A stretch of DNA of 64,000 bases from Rhizobium terricola (GTDB lineage Bacteria > Pseudomonadota > Alphaproteobacteria > Rhizobiales > Rhizobiaceae): positions 1,606,649 to 1,670,648 of the forward strand of contig NZ_JABBGK010000001.1 in the NCBI RefSeq assembly GCF_012927355.1, written 5' to 3'. Below are positions 1 to 9,129 of this stretch, piece after piece. Every line of letters starts with the position of its first letter. Position 1 is the first letter of the stretch. The notes beneath the pieces are model-generated. The model saw only the letters and a list, made by a program, of their open reading frames with translations, ran no database searches and was not told the origin of the DNA. Position numbers and translations under genes: made by a program.

Positions 1-46
1 GACCTATATTTTGGCCGCGTTCGTATTGCGTATAGGATCAAGCCCC

Positions 47-1294
47 ATGATGAAGTCCCTGGCCGCCACCCTTGGCCTGTTGTCCGCGACCATCCTTTCA
101 ACACCGGCGAGCGCCGGAAGCGGCGGCAACCTGCAGATCTTCGTCTCGAAAACCGAACAGTCACTGGTGGTCTATGACGGCGACAAGGTCGTGGCGACCT
201 CGAACGTCTCCACCGGCAAGCCCGGCCACACGACCCCGTCGGGGGTGTTTTCGATCCTTGAAAAGCGCAAGTATCACGAGTCCAATCTCTATTCGAACGC
301 GCCGATGCCCTGGATGCAGCGCATCACATGGTCGGGCGTCGCCTTGCATGAATCCGGCAGCGTGCCGAACTATCCCGCCTCCCACGGCTGCGTGCGCCTT
401 CCGGCGGCCTTCGCCAAGGAGCTGTTCAAGCTGACGGAACGCGGCGCGCATGTCATCATCACCGATCACCCGGCTGTTCCCGCCTGGTTGACCCACGAAG
501 CGCTCTTCACCCCGCGCGCGCCGACGCCGGATGGCCAGTTGCTGTCCGATGCCGAACTGCGGCCGAGCACGATCGACGCGTCGCTGAAACCCGTCGAGGT
601 GGCGATGGCCGACGTCTTGCCGAAGGCGGGTGCGACGGCCAAGGTCGTACTCGAGGAGGCACCGCCGCTGCGCATCCTGATCACCCGCCGCGGCGAGCGC
701 GAAACCATGATCGACGTGCAGACGCTGCTCGGCGAACTCGGATTCGATGCCGGCGTACCGGACGGCCATGCCGGCAAGATGACGGTCGCGGCGATCAACG
801 GCTTCAAGCGCTGGAAGGGTCTTTCCACCAAGGGCGCGCTGGTCGGTGCCGACTTCCTGACCGAGCTCTACAAGAGCAGCGGCAAGGGCGTTCCGCCGCT
901 CGGCCAGATCATGGTGCGCCAGAACTTCAAGCCGCTGTTCGAAGCGCCGGTCGGCATTGCCGATCCGGAGAAGGCGCTGGGTACCCATTTCATCGAGGCG
1001 ACCGATGTCGACCGCTTCGGCCACAAGGCCGAATGGCGCGCCGTCACGCTCGAAAACCATTTGACGAATTCCACGATGAAGCGGCTCGGCATCACCCAGG
1101 CGGCCGACGACACCGCCGTCTTCACCGCTGCAGCGGCGCTCGACCGCATCACCATTCCCGACGAGATCCGCCATCGCATCGAGACGATGATGAGCGAAGG
1201 CACGTCGATCACGATTTCGGACAACGGCATCGGCCCGGAAACGGGTCCCGGCACCGACTTCATCACCATCACCCATCGCGCGCCGAAGGCCTGA
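47..1294 (+). CDS. L,D-transpeptidase (YkuD family) with peptidoglycan-binding domain
   Basis: Periplasmic enzyme expected to make 3-3 peptidoglycan cross-links or attach proteins to peptidoglycan. The 415-residue product begins with a signal peptide (MMKS, hydrophobic core, TPASA cleavage site). The YkuD domain follows at about residues 28-155, with the catalytic HES...ASHGCVRLP motif and the nucleophilic Cys near residue 115. A peptidoglycan-binding-like helical region lies at about 225-285. The ATG at 47 is chosen because the signal peptide starts there; an upstream in-frame TTG at 11 would add 12 residues before it. The gene converges on dnaE1, and its stop codon lies in the loop of a perfect 9-bp hairpin. 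The family is certain; which cross-link it makes is not. Confidence 0.9.
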   Translation: MMKSLAATLGLLSATILSTPASAGSGGNLQIFVSKTEQSLVVYDGDKVVATSNVSTGKPGHTTPSGVFSILEKRKYHESNLYSNAPMPWMQRITWSGVALHESGSVPNYPASHGCVRLPAAFAKELFKLTERGAHVIITDHPAVPAWLTHEALFTPRAPTPDGQLLSDAELRPSTIDASLKPVEVAMADVLPKAGATAKVVLEEAPPLRILITRRGERETMIDVQTLLGELGFDAGVPDGHAGKMTVAAINGFKRWKGLSTKGALVGADFLTELYKSSGKGVPPLGQIMVRQNFKPLFEAPVGIADPEKALGTHFIEATDVDRFGHKAEWRAVTLENHLTNSTMKRLGITQAADDTAVFTAAAALDRITIPDEIRHRIETMMSEGTSITISDNGIGPETGPGTDFITITHRAPKA

Positions 1295-1303
1295 GGCCTT
1301 CGG
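1283..1303. terminator. Perfect hairpin with the ldt stop codon in its loop
   Basis: CCGAAGGCC at 1283-1291 and GGCCTTCGG at 1295-1303 form a perfect 9-bp stem. The three-base loop is the TGA stop of the L,D-transpeptidase. It sits between two convergent genes, 9 bases from the dnaE1 stop. There is no T-run, so it may be an mRNA 3' end stabiliser or a weak bidirectional terminator. Confidence 0.4.
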
Positions 1304-1311
1304 TCAGCCGG

Positions 1312-4300
1312 TCAGACCAGCTCGACGTCGATGACGCCGGGCGCCGAACGCATGGCGGCGGCAATTTCCGGGGAAATGCGGTATTTCTCGGTGAGTTCGA
1401 CCTCGATCTCCCGCTGCCCGTCATCCTTGATGACGATGAATGACACGAGACCGTCACCGCGCGTGTTGAGATGGGCGGCAACCGTCTTCAGCGGACCGCT
1501 GTCGCGCACATAGACGCGCAACGCCTTCTGCATCTGGACGGACTTTTCCTCGAGCGACTGCGCCGTCTGGATCCTGAGGCCGATGCCTTCCGGCCGCTCT
1601 TCCGCAGCGACGGTGATGACCAGCGACTTGCCGGATTCCAGAAGGTCGCGATACTGGTTGAGGCCTTCCGAAAAGAGGATGGCCTCGAACTGGCCGGACG
1701 CGTCCGAAAACGTCACGATGCCCATCTTGTTGCCGGTGCGGGTCTTGCGCTCCTGGCGCGAAATCACCGTTCCCGCAAGCCGGCCCGCCGTTGCACCCTG
1801 GCGCACCGCCTGGGAAAAATCCGCGAAGTTCTGGACGCGCATCTTCTCCAGCAGCGAACGGTAGGAATCGAGCGGATGGGCCGTCAGGTAGAAGCCGAGG
1901 ACCTGAAACTCGCGCATCAGCTTTTCGGACGGCAGCCAGGCGGTATAGGGAGCGAACGAAATTCGCTCGGGCCCCGTGGCACCGCCGGCGCCGAACATGT
2001 CGGACTGGCCGCTGACCGCGTTTTCCTGCGCGCGCTGGGCATAACCCAGCACCCGATCAAGGCCGGCGACCAGCTCGGCACGATCGCGACCGAAGCAATC
2101 GAATGCGCCGGCACAGATCAGGCTTTCGAAGACGCGCCGGTTGACCTGCTTGGGGTCGATCCTGAGGCAGAAATCCTCGATCGATTCGAACGGCGTGTCG
2201 CCGCGGACCTCGACGATGTGCTGAACGGCGGAATCGCCGACGCCCTTGATGGCGGCCAGCGCGTAATAGATCCGGTTCGGACCGGTCTGGAAATGCCGGA
2301 ACGAGGTCTGCACCGACGGCGGAACGACCTCGATGCCGAGGCGGCCGGCGTCCTGGCGGAAGTCGTTGAGCTTTTCCGTGTTCGCCATGTCGAGCGTCAT
2401 GGAGGCGGCGAGGAACTCGGTCGGATAATGCGCCTTCATATAGGCGGTCTGGTAGGAAACGATGGCGTAGGCCGCAGCATGCGACTTGTTGAAGCCGTAG
2501 TTCGCGAACTTGGCAAGCAGGTCGAAGATCACATCGGCCTGGTTCTTCGACACGCCGTTCTCGACGGCGCCGTCGACGAAGCGGGCGCGCTGCTTGTCCA
2601 TCTCCTCCTTGATCTTCTTACCCATGGCGCGGCGCAGAAGGTCGGCCTCGCCGAGCGAATAGCCCGAGAGCACCTGAGCGATCTGCATGACCTGCTCCTG
2701 GTAGACGATAACGCCCTGCGTTTCCTTGAGAAGATAGTCGATCTTCGGGTGGATCGACTCGATCTCCTCCTCGCCGTGCTTGCGGGCATTGTAAACGGGG
2801 ATGTTCTCCATCGGGCCCGGACGGTAGAGGGCCACCAGCGCGATGATGTCCTCGATGCAGTCCGGCCGCATCCCGATCAGCGCCTTGCGCATGCCGGCGC
2901 TTTCCACCTGGAACACGCCGACCGTTTCGCCGCGCGACAGCATCTCGTAGGTCAGCTGGTCGTCGAGCGGGATGGCTGCCAGATCGACATCGATGCCCCT
3001 CTGTTCCTTGACGAAATCGACCGCGGTCTTCAACACGGTCAGCGTCTTCAGGCCGAGGAAGTCGAATTTCACGAGCCCTGCCTGCTCGACCCATTTCATG
3101 TTGAACTGGGTGACCGGCATGTCGGAACGCGGATCGCGATACATCGGCACCAGCTTCGACAGCGGGCGGTCACCGATCACGATGCCGGCCGCGTGAGTCG
3201 AAGCATGGCGATAGAGCCCCTCGATCTTCTGGGCGATGTCGAGAAGACGGGCGACGACCGGCTCCTCTTCGGCTGCTTCCTGCAGCTTGGGCTCTTCCTC
3301 GATCGCCTTCGACAAGGGCGTCGGATTGGCCGGATTGTTCGGCACCAGCTTGCAGATCTTGTCGACCTGGCCGTAGGGCATTTCGAGCACGCGGCCGACG
3401 TCGCGAAGGGCCGCACGCGCCTGCAGCGAACCGAAAGTGATGATCTGTGCCACCTGCTCGCGGCCATACTTGCGCTGAACGTAGCGGATCACCTCTTCGC
3501 GGCGATCCTGGCAGAAGTCGATGTCGAAGTCGGGCATCGACACGCGTTCCGGATTGAGGAAGCGTTCGAAGAGCAGCGAAAAGCGCAAAGGATCGACGTC
3601 GGTGATGGTCAGCGCATAGGCGACGAGCGAACCCGCACCCGAGCCGCGACCGGGGCCAACCGGGATGTCATGCTGCTTGGCCCATTTGATGAAGTCCGAA
3701 ACGATCAGGAAGTAACCCGGAAACTTCATGCGCTCGATGATCGAAAGCTCGAACTCGAGACGCTCGCGGTAGTCCTGTTCGGTGAAGCCGGCCGCCATGC
3801 CGAGCGCGGCGATACGTCCGTCCAGACCCTCGACCGCCTGACGGCGCAGTTCCAGGGCCTCGGCGCGCTCTGCCTCCTCCGGATCCTCGACGCCGCCGGT
3901 GAAGCGCGGCAGGATCGGCTTGCGGGTGTCGAGCACGAAGGCGCAGCGCTGGGCGATCTCGACGGTGTTGGCGAGCGCTTCCGGCAGATCGGCGAACAGC
4001 GCCTGCATCTCTTCCCGGCTCTTCAGATAGTGATCCGGCGTCAGGCGGAACCGGCTGTCGTCGGAAACGATCGCGTTGTGCGCCACCGCCATCAGCGCGT
4101 CATGGGCTTCATAGTCGCCACGCGACGGAAAGAAGGCCTCGTTGGTCGCGACCAGCGGAACGTCATGGTCGTAGGCAAGCCCGACCATGCGGCGTTCATG
4201 AGATTTGTCGTATTCGCCGTGGCGCTGCAACTCGACATACAGCCGGTCGCCAAACAGACGCTTGAGCTCGAGCAGACGGGCTTCGGCCTGGGCGCGGTGG

Positions 4301-4806
4301 CCCTCCTTCATTGCGGAATCGACAGGGCCCTTCGCCGCCCCGGTCAGGCAGATCAGTCCCGCCGTGCCGATCTCCTCGAGCCACGACATGCCGATATGCA
4401 CGGCCTGTGTCGAGTCCCCGCCGAGATAGGCCCGGCTGACCAGATCCACCAGACGTTCATAGCCCCCGGCATCGGCCGCGAGCAGGATGATCGCCGGATA
4501 GCCGCCCGGCTGGCCTGGCCGCTTTTCGACGCTGCCATCCTCCATGTCGATGGAAAGCTGGCAGCCGATGATCGGCTGCAGACCGTCGCCCAAGGCCTTC
4601 TGCGAGAACTCCAGCGCCACGAACAGGTTGTTGGTATCGGTGATGGCGATTGCAGGCTGGTTGTCGGCAACGGCCTTGCCGAGAACCTTCTTGAGCGGCA
4701 GCGCGCCTTCAAGCAACGAATAGGCCGAATGCAGTCTCAGGTGAACGAAACCCGGGCCAGCACCGGTCTTCACCGGATCGTTCCCGTCAATTGCAGTCTC
4801 GCCCAT
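1312..4806 (-). CDS. dnaE1: DNA polymerase III alpha subunit
   Basis: Replicative polymerase subunit, 1164 residues, the normal length for DnaE1. The N-terminal PHP domain starts at FVHLRLHSAYSLLEGAL. The polymerase core has the GPGRGSGAGSLVAYAL motif and the PDFDIDFCQDRR motif carrying catalytic aspartates. The C-terminal part has an OB-fold (LAGTVISRQERKTRTGNK) and tau-binding tail. The ATG at 4806 (MGETAIDG) is preferred over an upstream in-frame extension of 17 residues that looks non-conserved. It lies downstream of the lol genes in the same direction, separated by a terminator and a small peptide gene. Rhizobia usually also carry dnaE2, which has a different tail; this sequence looks like the essential dnaE1. 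Confidence 0.95.
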   Translation of the reverse strand: MGETAIDGNDPVKTGAGPGFVHLRLHSAYSLLEGALPLKKVLGKAVADNQPAIAITDTNNLFVALEFSQKALGDGLQPIIGCQLSIDMEDGSVEKRPGQPGGYPAIILLAADAGGYERLVDLVSRAYLGGDSTQAVHIGMSWLEEIGTAGLICLTGAAKGPVDSAMKEGHRAQAEARLLELKRLFGDRLYVELQRHGEYDKSHERRMVGLAYDHDVPLVATNEAFFPSRGDYEAHDALMAVAHNAIVSDDSRFRLTPDHYLKSREEMQALFADLPEALANTVEIAQRCAFVLDTRKPILPRFTGGVEDPEEAERAEALELRRQAVEGLDGRIAALGMAAGFTEQDYRERLEFELSIIERMKFPGYFLIVSDFIKWAKQHDIPVGPGRGSGAGSLVAYALTITDVDPLRFSLLFERFLNPERVSMPDFDIDFCQDRREEVIRYVQRKYGREQVAQIITFGSLQARAALRDVGRVLEMPYGQVDKICKLVPNNPANPTPLSKAIEEEPKLQEAAEEEPVVARLLDIAQKIEGLYRHASTHAAGIVIGDRPLSKLVPMYRDPRSDMPVTQFNMKWVEQAGLVKFDFLGLKTLTVLKTAVDFVKEQRGIDVDLAAIPLDDQLTYEMLSRGETVGVFQVESAGMRKALIGMRPDCIEDIIALVALYRPGPMENIPVYNARKHGEEEIESIHPKIDYLLKETQGVIVYQEQVMQIAQVLSGYSLGEADLLRRAMGKKIKEEMDKQRARFVDGAVENGVSKNQADVIFDLLAKFANYGFNKSHAAAYAIVSYQTAYMKAHYPTEFLAASMTLDMANTEKLNDFRQDAGRLGIEVVPPSVQTSFRHFQTGPNRIYYALAAIKGVGDSAVQHIVEVRGDTPFESIEDFCLRIDPKQVNRRVFESLICAGAFDCFGRDRAELVAGLDRVLGYAQRAQENAVSGQSDMFGAGGATGPERISFAPYTAWLPSEKLMREFQVLGFYLTAHPLDSYRSLLEKMRVQNFADFSQAVRQGATAGRLAGTVISRQERKTRTGNKMGIVTFSDASGQFEAILFSEGLNQYRDLLESGKSLVITVAAEERPEGIGLRIQTAQSLEEKSVQMQKALRVYVRDSGPLKTVAAHLNTRGDGLVSFIVIKDDGQREIEVELTEKYRISPEIAAAMRSAPGVIDVELV

Positions 4807-4899
4807 GAAGCTTCCCCGGCACATTTTGAATCGGCCGCGATTTTCGGCCGAGCGCACGATGAAGTCCAGAATTCTTTGCCGAGATCATGCGCTCTCTAC

Positions 4900-4921
4900 A
4901 ACTTTGCGCGAACTTTGCGCG
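4900..4921. repeat. 11-bp tandem duplication in the dnaE1 upstream region
   Basis: The 11-mer AACTTTGCGCG occurs twice in direct succession at 4900-4910 and 4911-4921, between dnaE1 and the small peptide gene. It may be slippage or a direct-repeat protein site; nothing else supports a function. Confidence 0.4.
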
Positions 4922-4940
4922 CGGTGCCCGACGGCGCCGG

Positions 4941-5027
4941 TCACAGGGCGAGCATGATCACCGACAGGCTGGCAACAAACATGGAAATCGAGGCGAATGC
5001 GGCGACGTCACGAAGAATTTCGGTCAT
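4941..5027 (-). CDS. 28-residue hydrophobic peptide, MTEILRDV start
   Basis: A very short reading frame, MTEILRDVAAF followed by a hydrophobic stretch ending SVIMLAL. A good ribosome-binding site (CAGGAGAGAGAC) precedes the ATG. The sequence reads as an amphipathic start plus one membrane helix of about 18 residues, so a single-span membrane peptide is likely. It sits alone between the lolD terminator and dnaE1. I believe similar peptides occur in other Rhizobiaceae, but this is from memory. No function can be given. Confidence 0.5.
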   Translation of the reverse strand: MTEILRDVAAFASISMFVASLSVIMLAL

Positions 5028-5085
5028 GTCTCTCTCCTGGCTCGTTATGTTTGTATTTTGTTCTCTTTGCGTTCCGCTGTCAACC

Positions 5086-5133
5086 AAAAAAAGGCCGCAC
5101 CTCGCCGGAGCATGAATCCGGCAAGGTGCGGCC
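5086..5133 (-). terminator. Rho-independent terminator after lolD
   Basis: GGCCGCACCT at 5093 pairs with AGGTGCGGCC ending at 5133, with an additional GCCGGA/TCCGGC pairing inside. On the minus strand the stem is followed by seven T (5086-5092). It terminates the proS-lolC-lolD transcripts ahead of the peptide gene and dnaE1. Confidence 0.85.
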
Positions 5134-5187
5134 GTTGATGTGTAGCGATCCAGCGAAGCCGGTGGCTCCGATAGCCTAACGATGCGA

Positions 5188-5877
5188 TCAGGCGGTGTAG
5201 TCGACGACGCGGCCGTCGACCAGCGTCACACAACGATCCATGCGCCGCGCAAGCTCGTGATTGTGGGTGGCGATCATCGCGGCGAGACCCGACTGGCGCA
5301 CCAGGGCTTCGAGCGCGGAGAAGACGTAGGATGCCGTCTCGGGGTCGAGGTTGCCGGTCGGCTCATCGGCGAGCAGGACGAGCGGCGCATTGGCAACGGC
5401 GCGGGCGATCGCGACGCGCTGCTGCTCGCCACCGGAGAGCTCGGCCGGACGATGGTCGCCGCGGTGGCCGATGCGCATGTAGTCGAGCAGCTGGGCCGCG
5501 CGTTCGCGGGCCTCGGCGCGCGACAGGCCGGCGATCAGCTGCGGCATCATGATGTTTTCCAGCGCCGAGAACTCCGGCAACAGGTGGTGAAACTGGTAGA
5601 CGAAGCCGATCGAGTGGCGGCGGATCGCGGTGCGCTTTTCGTCGGAGAGCCCCTGGCAGGCGACGCCGCCGATGGTCACCTCGCCCGCATCGGGATGTTC
5701 GAGCAGGCCGGCGACGTGCAAAAGGGTCGACTTGCCGGTGCCCGAGGGGGCCACGAGCGCGACCGTCTCGCCGCTTCTCAGGCTGAAATCGGCGCCCTTG
5801 AGGATGCTGAGCAGGGTCTCGCCCTGGCCATAGTGGCGGTCGATACCCGTGAGTGAAAGTACAGTGTCGGAGGCCAT
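5188..5877 (-). CDS. lolD: Lipoprotein-releasing ABC transporter ATP-binding protein LolD
   Basis: Cytoplasmic ATPase that powers release of outer-membrane lipoproteins from the inner membrane. The 229 residues contain Walker [13 protein letters not shown] signature [14 protein letters not shown] and Walker [12 protein letters not shown], with a terminal H-loop region ([12 protein letters not shown]). The ATG at 5877 is chosen; a TTG directly before it is less likely. It follows the permease gene by 13 bases, as expected for an operon. LolD is hard to separate from MacB- or FtsE-type ATPases by sequence alone, but the adjacent LolC/E permease decides it. Confidence 0.92.
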   Translation of the reverse strand: MASDTVLSLTGIDRHYGQGETLLSILKGADFSLRSGETVALVAPSGTGKSTLLHVAGLLEHPDAGEVTIGGVACQGLSDEKRTAIRRHSIGFVYQFHHLLPEFSALENIMMPQLIAGLSRAEARERAAQLLDYMRIGHRGDHRPAELSGGEQQRVAIARAVANAPLVLLADEPTGNLDPETASYVFSALEALVRQSGLAAMIATHNHELARRMDRCVTLVDGRVVDYTA

Positions 5878-5890
5878 CAAACCGGTATCC

Positions 5891-7198
5891 TTATTCGTAG
5901 CGCAGGGCCTGGACCGGGTCGAGGCGCGAGGCGCGCCAAGCCGGGAAAATCGTCGCCAGGAAGGAGAGGCTGAGAGCCATGACGACGACGGATACCGTCT
6001 CGCCCACGTTCATGTCGGCGGGCAGCTGGCTGAGGAAGTAGAGCTCGGGATCGAAAAGAACGGTTCCGGAAACCCAGCTGAAGAACTGGCGGATCGACTC
6101 GATGTTGAGACAGACGAGGACGCCGAGCGCCACGCCCGCAAGCGTTCCAGCCGTGCCGATCGCCGCCCCGGTCATGAAGAAGATGCGCATGATGGCATTG
6201 GCGCTCGCGCCCATGGTGCGCAGGATCGCGATGTCGCTCGACTTGTCCTTCACCAGCATGATCAGGCCGGAAATGATGTTGAGCGCCGCGACGAGGACGA
6301 TCAGCGTCAGGATCATGAACATCACGTTGCGCTCGACCTGAAGCGCCGAGAAGAAGGTCTGGTTGCGCTGGCGCCAGTCGGTGATGAAGATCTGCCGGCC
6401 GGCAGCCTGTTCGATCTGCGGGCGCAGCGCGTCGACGTCATCCGGGTTGGAGACAAACAGCTCGATCGACTGCACGATGCCCTCGGCATTGAAATAGAGC
6501 TGGGCTTCCTCGAGCGGCATGTAGATGATCGAGGAATCATATTCCGACATGCCGATCTCGAAGATGCCGGAAACCGGATAGGCCTTGACGCGCGGATTGA
6601 CACCGAGCGGCGTCACGTCGCCCTCCGGGGACACCAGCGTAATCGTGTCGCCGGCGGTGATGCCGAGATCCGCCGCCATGCGCGAACCGACCAGCACGCC
6701 CTGCCCCGCGGCGAAGCCGACGAGATCGCCCGCACGGATATTGGTGGAGACGGTCTTGAGCTTGGTCACGTCCTCGGGACGAATGCCGCGCACCAGAGCA
6801 CCCGTGCCGGCGCCGGCGCGACCTGAGGCCAAGGTCTGTCCCTCGACCAGCGGCAGGGCCATGGTCACGCCGGGAACGGCTGCGAACTTGGTGGCGAGCT
6901 CGGCATAGTTCTCCAGCGGGCCGTCGACCGGCTGGACGATCATGTGGCCGTTGATGCCGAGGATGCGGCTGATGAGCTCGGTGCGGAAACCGTTCATCAC
7001 CGCCATCACGATGATGAGCGTCGCCACACCGAGCATGATGCCGACGAAGGAAAAGCCGGCGATCACCGAGATGAAGGCCTCCTTGCGCCGGGCGCGCAGA
7101 TAGCGCCAGGCGACCATGCGCTCGAAGGCGGAGAAAGGCCGGGCGGCGCTGCCGTTTCCGGCCCCGGCCGTCTCGTTGGCGGAGGCTGCACTCGTCAT
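5891..7198 (-). CDS. lolC: Lipoprotein-releasing system permease LolC/LolE
   Basis: Inner-membrane partner of LolD, 435 residues. The N-terminal membrane helix ([23 protein letters not shown]-type) is followed by a large periplasmic domain at about residues 60-280 and then three C-terminal helices of the FtsX-like domain. The motif [13 protein letters not shown] is typical of the family. Alphaproteobacteria often have a single permease acting as a homodimer, so the LolC versus LolE name is a convention here. It lies between proS and lolD with short gaps (21 and 13 bases). Confidence 0.9.
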   Translation of the reverse strand: MTSAASANETAGAGNGSAARPFSAFERMVAWRYLRARRKEAFISVIAGFSFVGIMLGVATLIIVMAVMNGFRTELISRILGINGHMIVQPVDGPLENYAELATKFAAVPGVTMALPLVEGQTLASGRAGAGTGALVRGIRPEDVTKLKTVSTNIRAGDLVGFAAGQGVLVGSRMAADLGITAGDTITLVSPEGDVTPLGVNPRVKAYPVSGIFEIGMSEYDSSIIYMPLEEAQLYFNAEGIVQSIELFVSNPDDVDALRPQIEQAAGRQIFITDWRQRNQTFFSALQVERNVMFMILTLIVLVAALNIISGLIMLVKDKSSDIAILRTMGASANAIMRIFFMTGAAIGTAGTLAGVALGVLVCLNIESIRQFFSWVSGTVLFDPELYFLSQLPADMNVGETVSVVVMALSLSFLATIFPAWRASRLDPVQALRYE

Positions 7199-7219
7199 TA
7201 CGTCTCCTCGCTCGGGAAG

Positions 7220-8542
7220 TTACCCGACCAGCTTGTTGATGGCAGCCTCGATGGTCATCGTCTCGCGGGCACCGGTCTTGCGGTCCTTCAATTCGATTTC
7301 CCCGTTGGCGACCGACCGGGGACCGGCAATCACCTGGGCCGGAACGCCGATCAGGTCGGCGGTCGCGAACTTCGTGCCGGCACGGTCGTCCGTGTCGTCG
7401 TAGAGCGTATCCTTGCCGGCCTTCGTGAGCGCCGCGTAGATCTTCTCGCAGGCCGCGTCGCAAGCCGCGTCGCCAGCCTTCATGTTGATCACGACGGCGT
7501 CGAAGGGCGCGACAGAAGCCGGCCAGATGATTCCGTTCTCGTCATGCGAGGCTTCGATGATGGCGGGAACAAGGCGCGTCGGGCCAATGCCGTAGGACCC
7601 CATGTGGACAACATGTTCCTTGCCGTCCGGACCCTGGACCTTGGCGCCCATCGGCTCGGAATACTTCGTTCCGAAGTAAAAGATGTGACCAACCTCGATG
7701 CCGCGAGCGGACAGGCGGTCGCCTTCGGCGATCGTGCCGAAGGCCGCCTCGTCATGCATTTCCGAGGTTGCGGCATAAACCGAGGTCCACTTGTCGAAGA
7801 TCGACTGCAGGCCGGCGACGTCATCGAAATCCGTGTCGACGGAAGGAATGTCGAAATCGACGAAGCTCTTGTGGCAGAAGACTTCCGACTCGCCGGTGTC
7901 GGCGAGGATGATGAACTCGTGGCTGTGATTGCCGCCGATCGGGCCGGTATCCGCACGCATCGGGATGGCGCGCAGGCCGAGCCGGTCGAAGGTGCGCAGA
8001 TAGGCGACGAACATCTTGTTGTAGGAGTGGATGGCATCCTCGCGGGTCAGGTCGAAGGAATAGGCATCCTTCATGAGGAACTCGCGCGAGCGCATGGTGC
8101 CGAAGCGCGGACGGATCTCGTCACGGAACTTCAGCTGGATGTGGTAGAGATTGAGCGGCAGATCCTTGTAAGACTTCACATAGGAACGGAAGATGTCGGT
8201 GATCATCTCTTCGTTGGTCGGACCGTAGAGCATCGGGCGGTCCTGGCGGTCCTTGATGCGCAGCATTTCCTTGCCGTAGTCGTCGTAGCGGCCACTCTCC
8301 TGCCAGAGATCGGCCGACTGCAGCGTCGGCATCAGGAGCTCGATCGCGCCGGAGCGGTTCTGTTCCTCACGAATGATCTTGTTGACCTTGTCGAGAACGC
8401 GCTTGCCGAGCGGGAGCCAGGAATAGATCCCCTGGCTCTGCTGACGGATCATGCCCGTCCGCAGCATCAGGCGGTGGGAGACGATTTCCGCTTCCTTCGG
8501 GTTTTCCTTGAGGATCGGCATGAAATAGCGCGAAAGACGCAT
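7220..8542 (-). CDS. proS: Prolyl-tRNA synthetase, short alphaproteobacterial form
   Basis: Charges tRNA-Pro in the cytoplasm. The 440 residues match the short class II form that lacks the inserted editing domain of the 570-residue E. coli enzyme. Visible motifs are [21 protein letters not shown] (motif 2) and [12 protein letters not shown] (motif 3), then the anticodon-binding domain from about residue 345. The ATG at 8542 (MRLSRYF) is the conserved start; a long in-frame upstream extension is non-coding. It heads the proS-lolC-lolD run. A 22-base hairpin (8564-8584) lies in its likely leader. Confidence 0.95.
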   Translation of the reverse strand: MRLSRYFMPILKENPKEAEIVSHRLMLRTGMIRQQSQGIYSWLPLGKRVLDKVNKIIREEQNRSGAIELLMPTLQSADLWQESGRYDDYGKEMLRIKDRQDRPMLYGPTNEEMITDIFRSYVKSYKDLPLNLYHIQLKFRDEIRPRFGTMRSREFLMKDAYSFDLTREDAIHSYNKMFVAYLRTFDRLGLRAIPMRADTGPIGGNHSHEFIILADTGESEVFCHKSFVDFDIPSVDTDFDDVAGLQSIFDKWTSVYAATSEMHDEAAFGTIAEGDRLSARGIEVGHIFYFGTKYSEPMGAKVQGPDGKEHVVHMGSYGIGPTRLVPAIIEASHDENGIIWPASVAPFDAVVINMKAGDAACDAACEKIYAALTKAGKDTLYDDTDDRAGTKFATADLIGVPAQVIAGPRSVANGEIELKDRKTGARETMTIEAAINKLVG

Positions 8543-8563
8543 AACAGGTTCCAGACAGTTTAG

Positions 8564-8584
8564 GATTCCGCAGAAGGCGGAATC
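8564..8584. repeat. Inverted repeat in the proS leader
   Basis: GATTCCGC at 8564-8571 and GCGGAATC at 8577-8584 form a perfect 8-bp stem with a five-base loop, about 20 bases upstream of the proS start. It could be a leader hairpin that tunes translation or stability. There is no T-box-like structure and no T-run. Confidence 0.4.
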
Positions 8585-8831
8585 AGCCATGACACGGGTG
8601 TTTCTCGAAGCGTACATAGCGGTTTCCCAACCCGAAGAAAACCCGCCCGCAGAGAGCCTTCGAGACAGCCCACAAGCCCACTTCCTTCCGCCCGACGCAA
8701 CTTTCAGCAAGGCAAAATGCAGGTTTGCGTCATCACAAGTGCGACATTTGGGTATTTTTGGATTTTTTCTGGTGACTGTAGCAAATATGCAAAATATGGG
8801 GTGACAAAGCGCACAGATTGGGCTAGCGTGA
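8585..8831. other. Upstream region of proS and of the small RNA
   Basis: About 250 bases without a gene between the proS leader hairpin and the small-RNA gene. It must contain the proS promoter on the minus strand and the small-RNA promoter on the plus strand. The part from about 8740 to 8800 is AT-rich compared with the rest. A plus-strand pair GTGACA (8801-8806) and CTAGCG (8823-8828), spaced 16, is a possible promoter for the small RNA. No reading frame here looks real. Confidence 0.35.
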
Positions 8832-8982
8832 GCCCATAAAAGAGGCAAGGAGTTCAATTTCTTGCCATTTTCGCGGTCAAGTCTTGGGAGGATCAGATCT
8901 TAGGCGCGCTAGTTCGCAGCCCCTTAAATGGTGAAGGATCACGCGATAATTGAAACAAGGTCTTCGGACCTTGTTTTTTTTT
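8832..8982 (+). ncRNA. Intergenic small RNA (EcpR1-like candidate)
   Basis: The gap between proS and the DUF1467 gene ends in a strong plus-strand terminator that no protein gene uses. Upstream of it lie a GGCAAG/CTTGCC hairpin (about 8843-8865) and a single-stranded stretch rich in CCCC, the architecture of a trans-acting sRNA of roughly 100-150 nt. From memory, the S. meliloti cell-cycle sRNA EcpR1 lies next to proS in the same kind of gap, so this is a possible homologue. The 5' end is a guess from the weak GTGACA/CTAGCG promoter. Homology to EcpR1 is inference from position only. Confidence 0.6.
8954..8982 (+). terminator. Strong rho-independent terminator of the sRNA
   Basis: AACAAGGTC and GACCTTGTT form a perfect 9-bp stem with a TTCG tetraloop, running into nine T (8974-8982). 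It faces the plus strand, while both neighbouring protein genes are on the minus strand, so it belongs to an independent RNA. Confidence 0.92.
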
Positions 8983-9081
8983 GCCTTGTCGCAGCCAGCC
9001 GCTGTGCCGGCAGGAAGTACTCCGCGATCCTCGTTGAAGATCTGAGTCTTAGGTCACTTCCCTCACATTCTGAATCACAAA

Positions 9082-9104
9082 GGCGCGGGGTATGAGCCCG
9101 CGCC
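9082..9104 (-). terminator. Hairpin after the DUF1467 gene
   Basis: GGCGCGGG (9082-9089) pairs with CCCGCGCC (9097-9104) across a seven-base loop. On the minus strand it is followed by TTTGTGATT. It lies 26 bases beyond the stop of the small membrane protein gene, so it likely ends the transcript that starts at or inside the nuo-birA-rnj block. Confidence 0.6.
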
Positions 9105-9129
9105 TCTCACTCTCTCCCGCTGTCGGGAA

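Noticed and set aside
161-1276. A 371-codon minus-strand frame opposite the L,D-transpeptidase.
   Set aside because: Low-complexity Arg/Asp product; the plus-strand frame has a signal peptide and catalytic motif.
1471-5115. A 1214-codon open frame on the plus strand antisense to dnaE1.
   Set aside because: It mirrors the codon structure of dnaE1; the product is His/Arg/Asp-rich with no domain. High GC leaves the antisense frame open.
8585-8857. Upstream extension of proS by about 105 codons.
   Set aside because: The extra residues are not protein-like, and the family starts at MRLSRYF; this part is the leader and promoter region.
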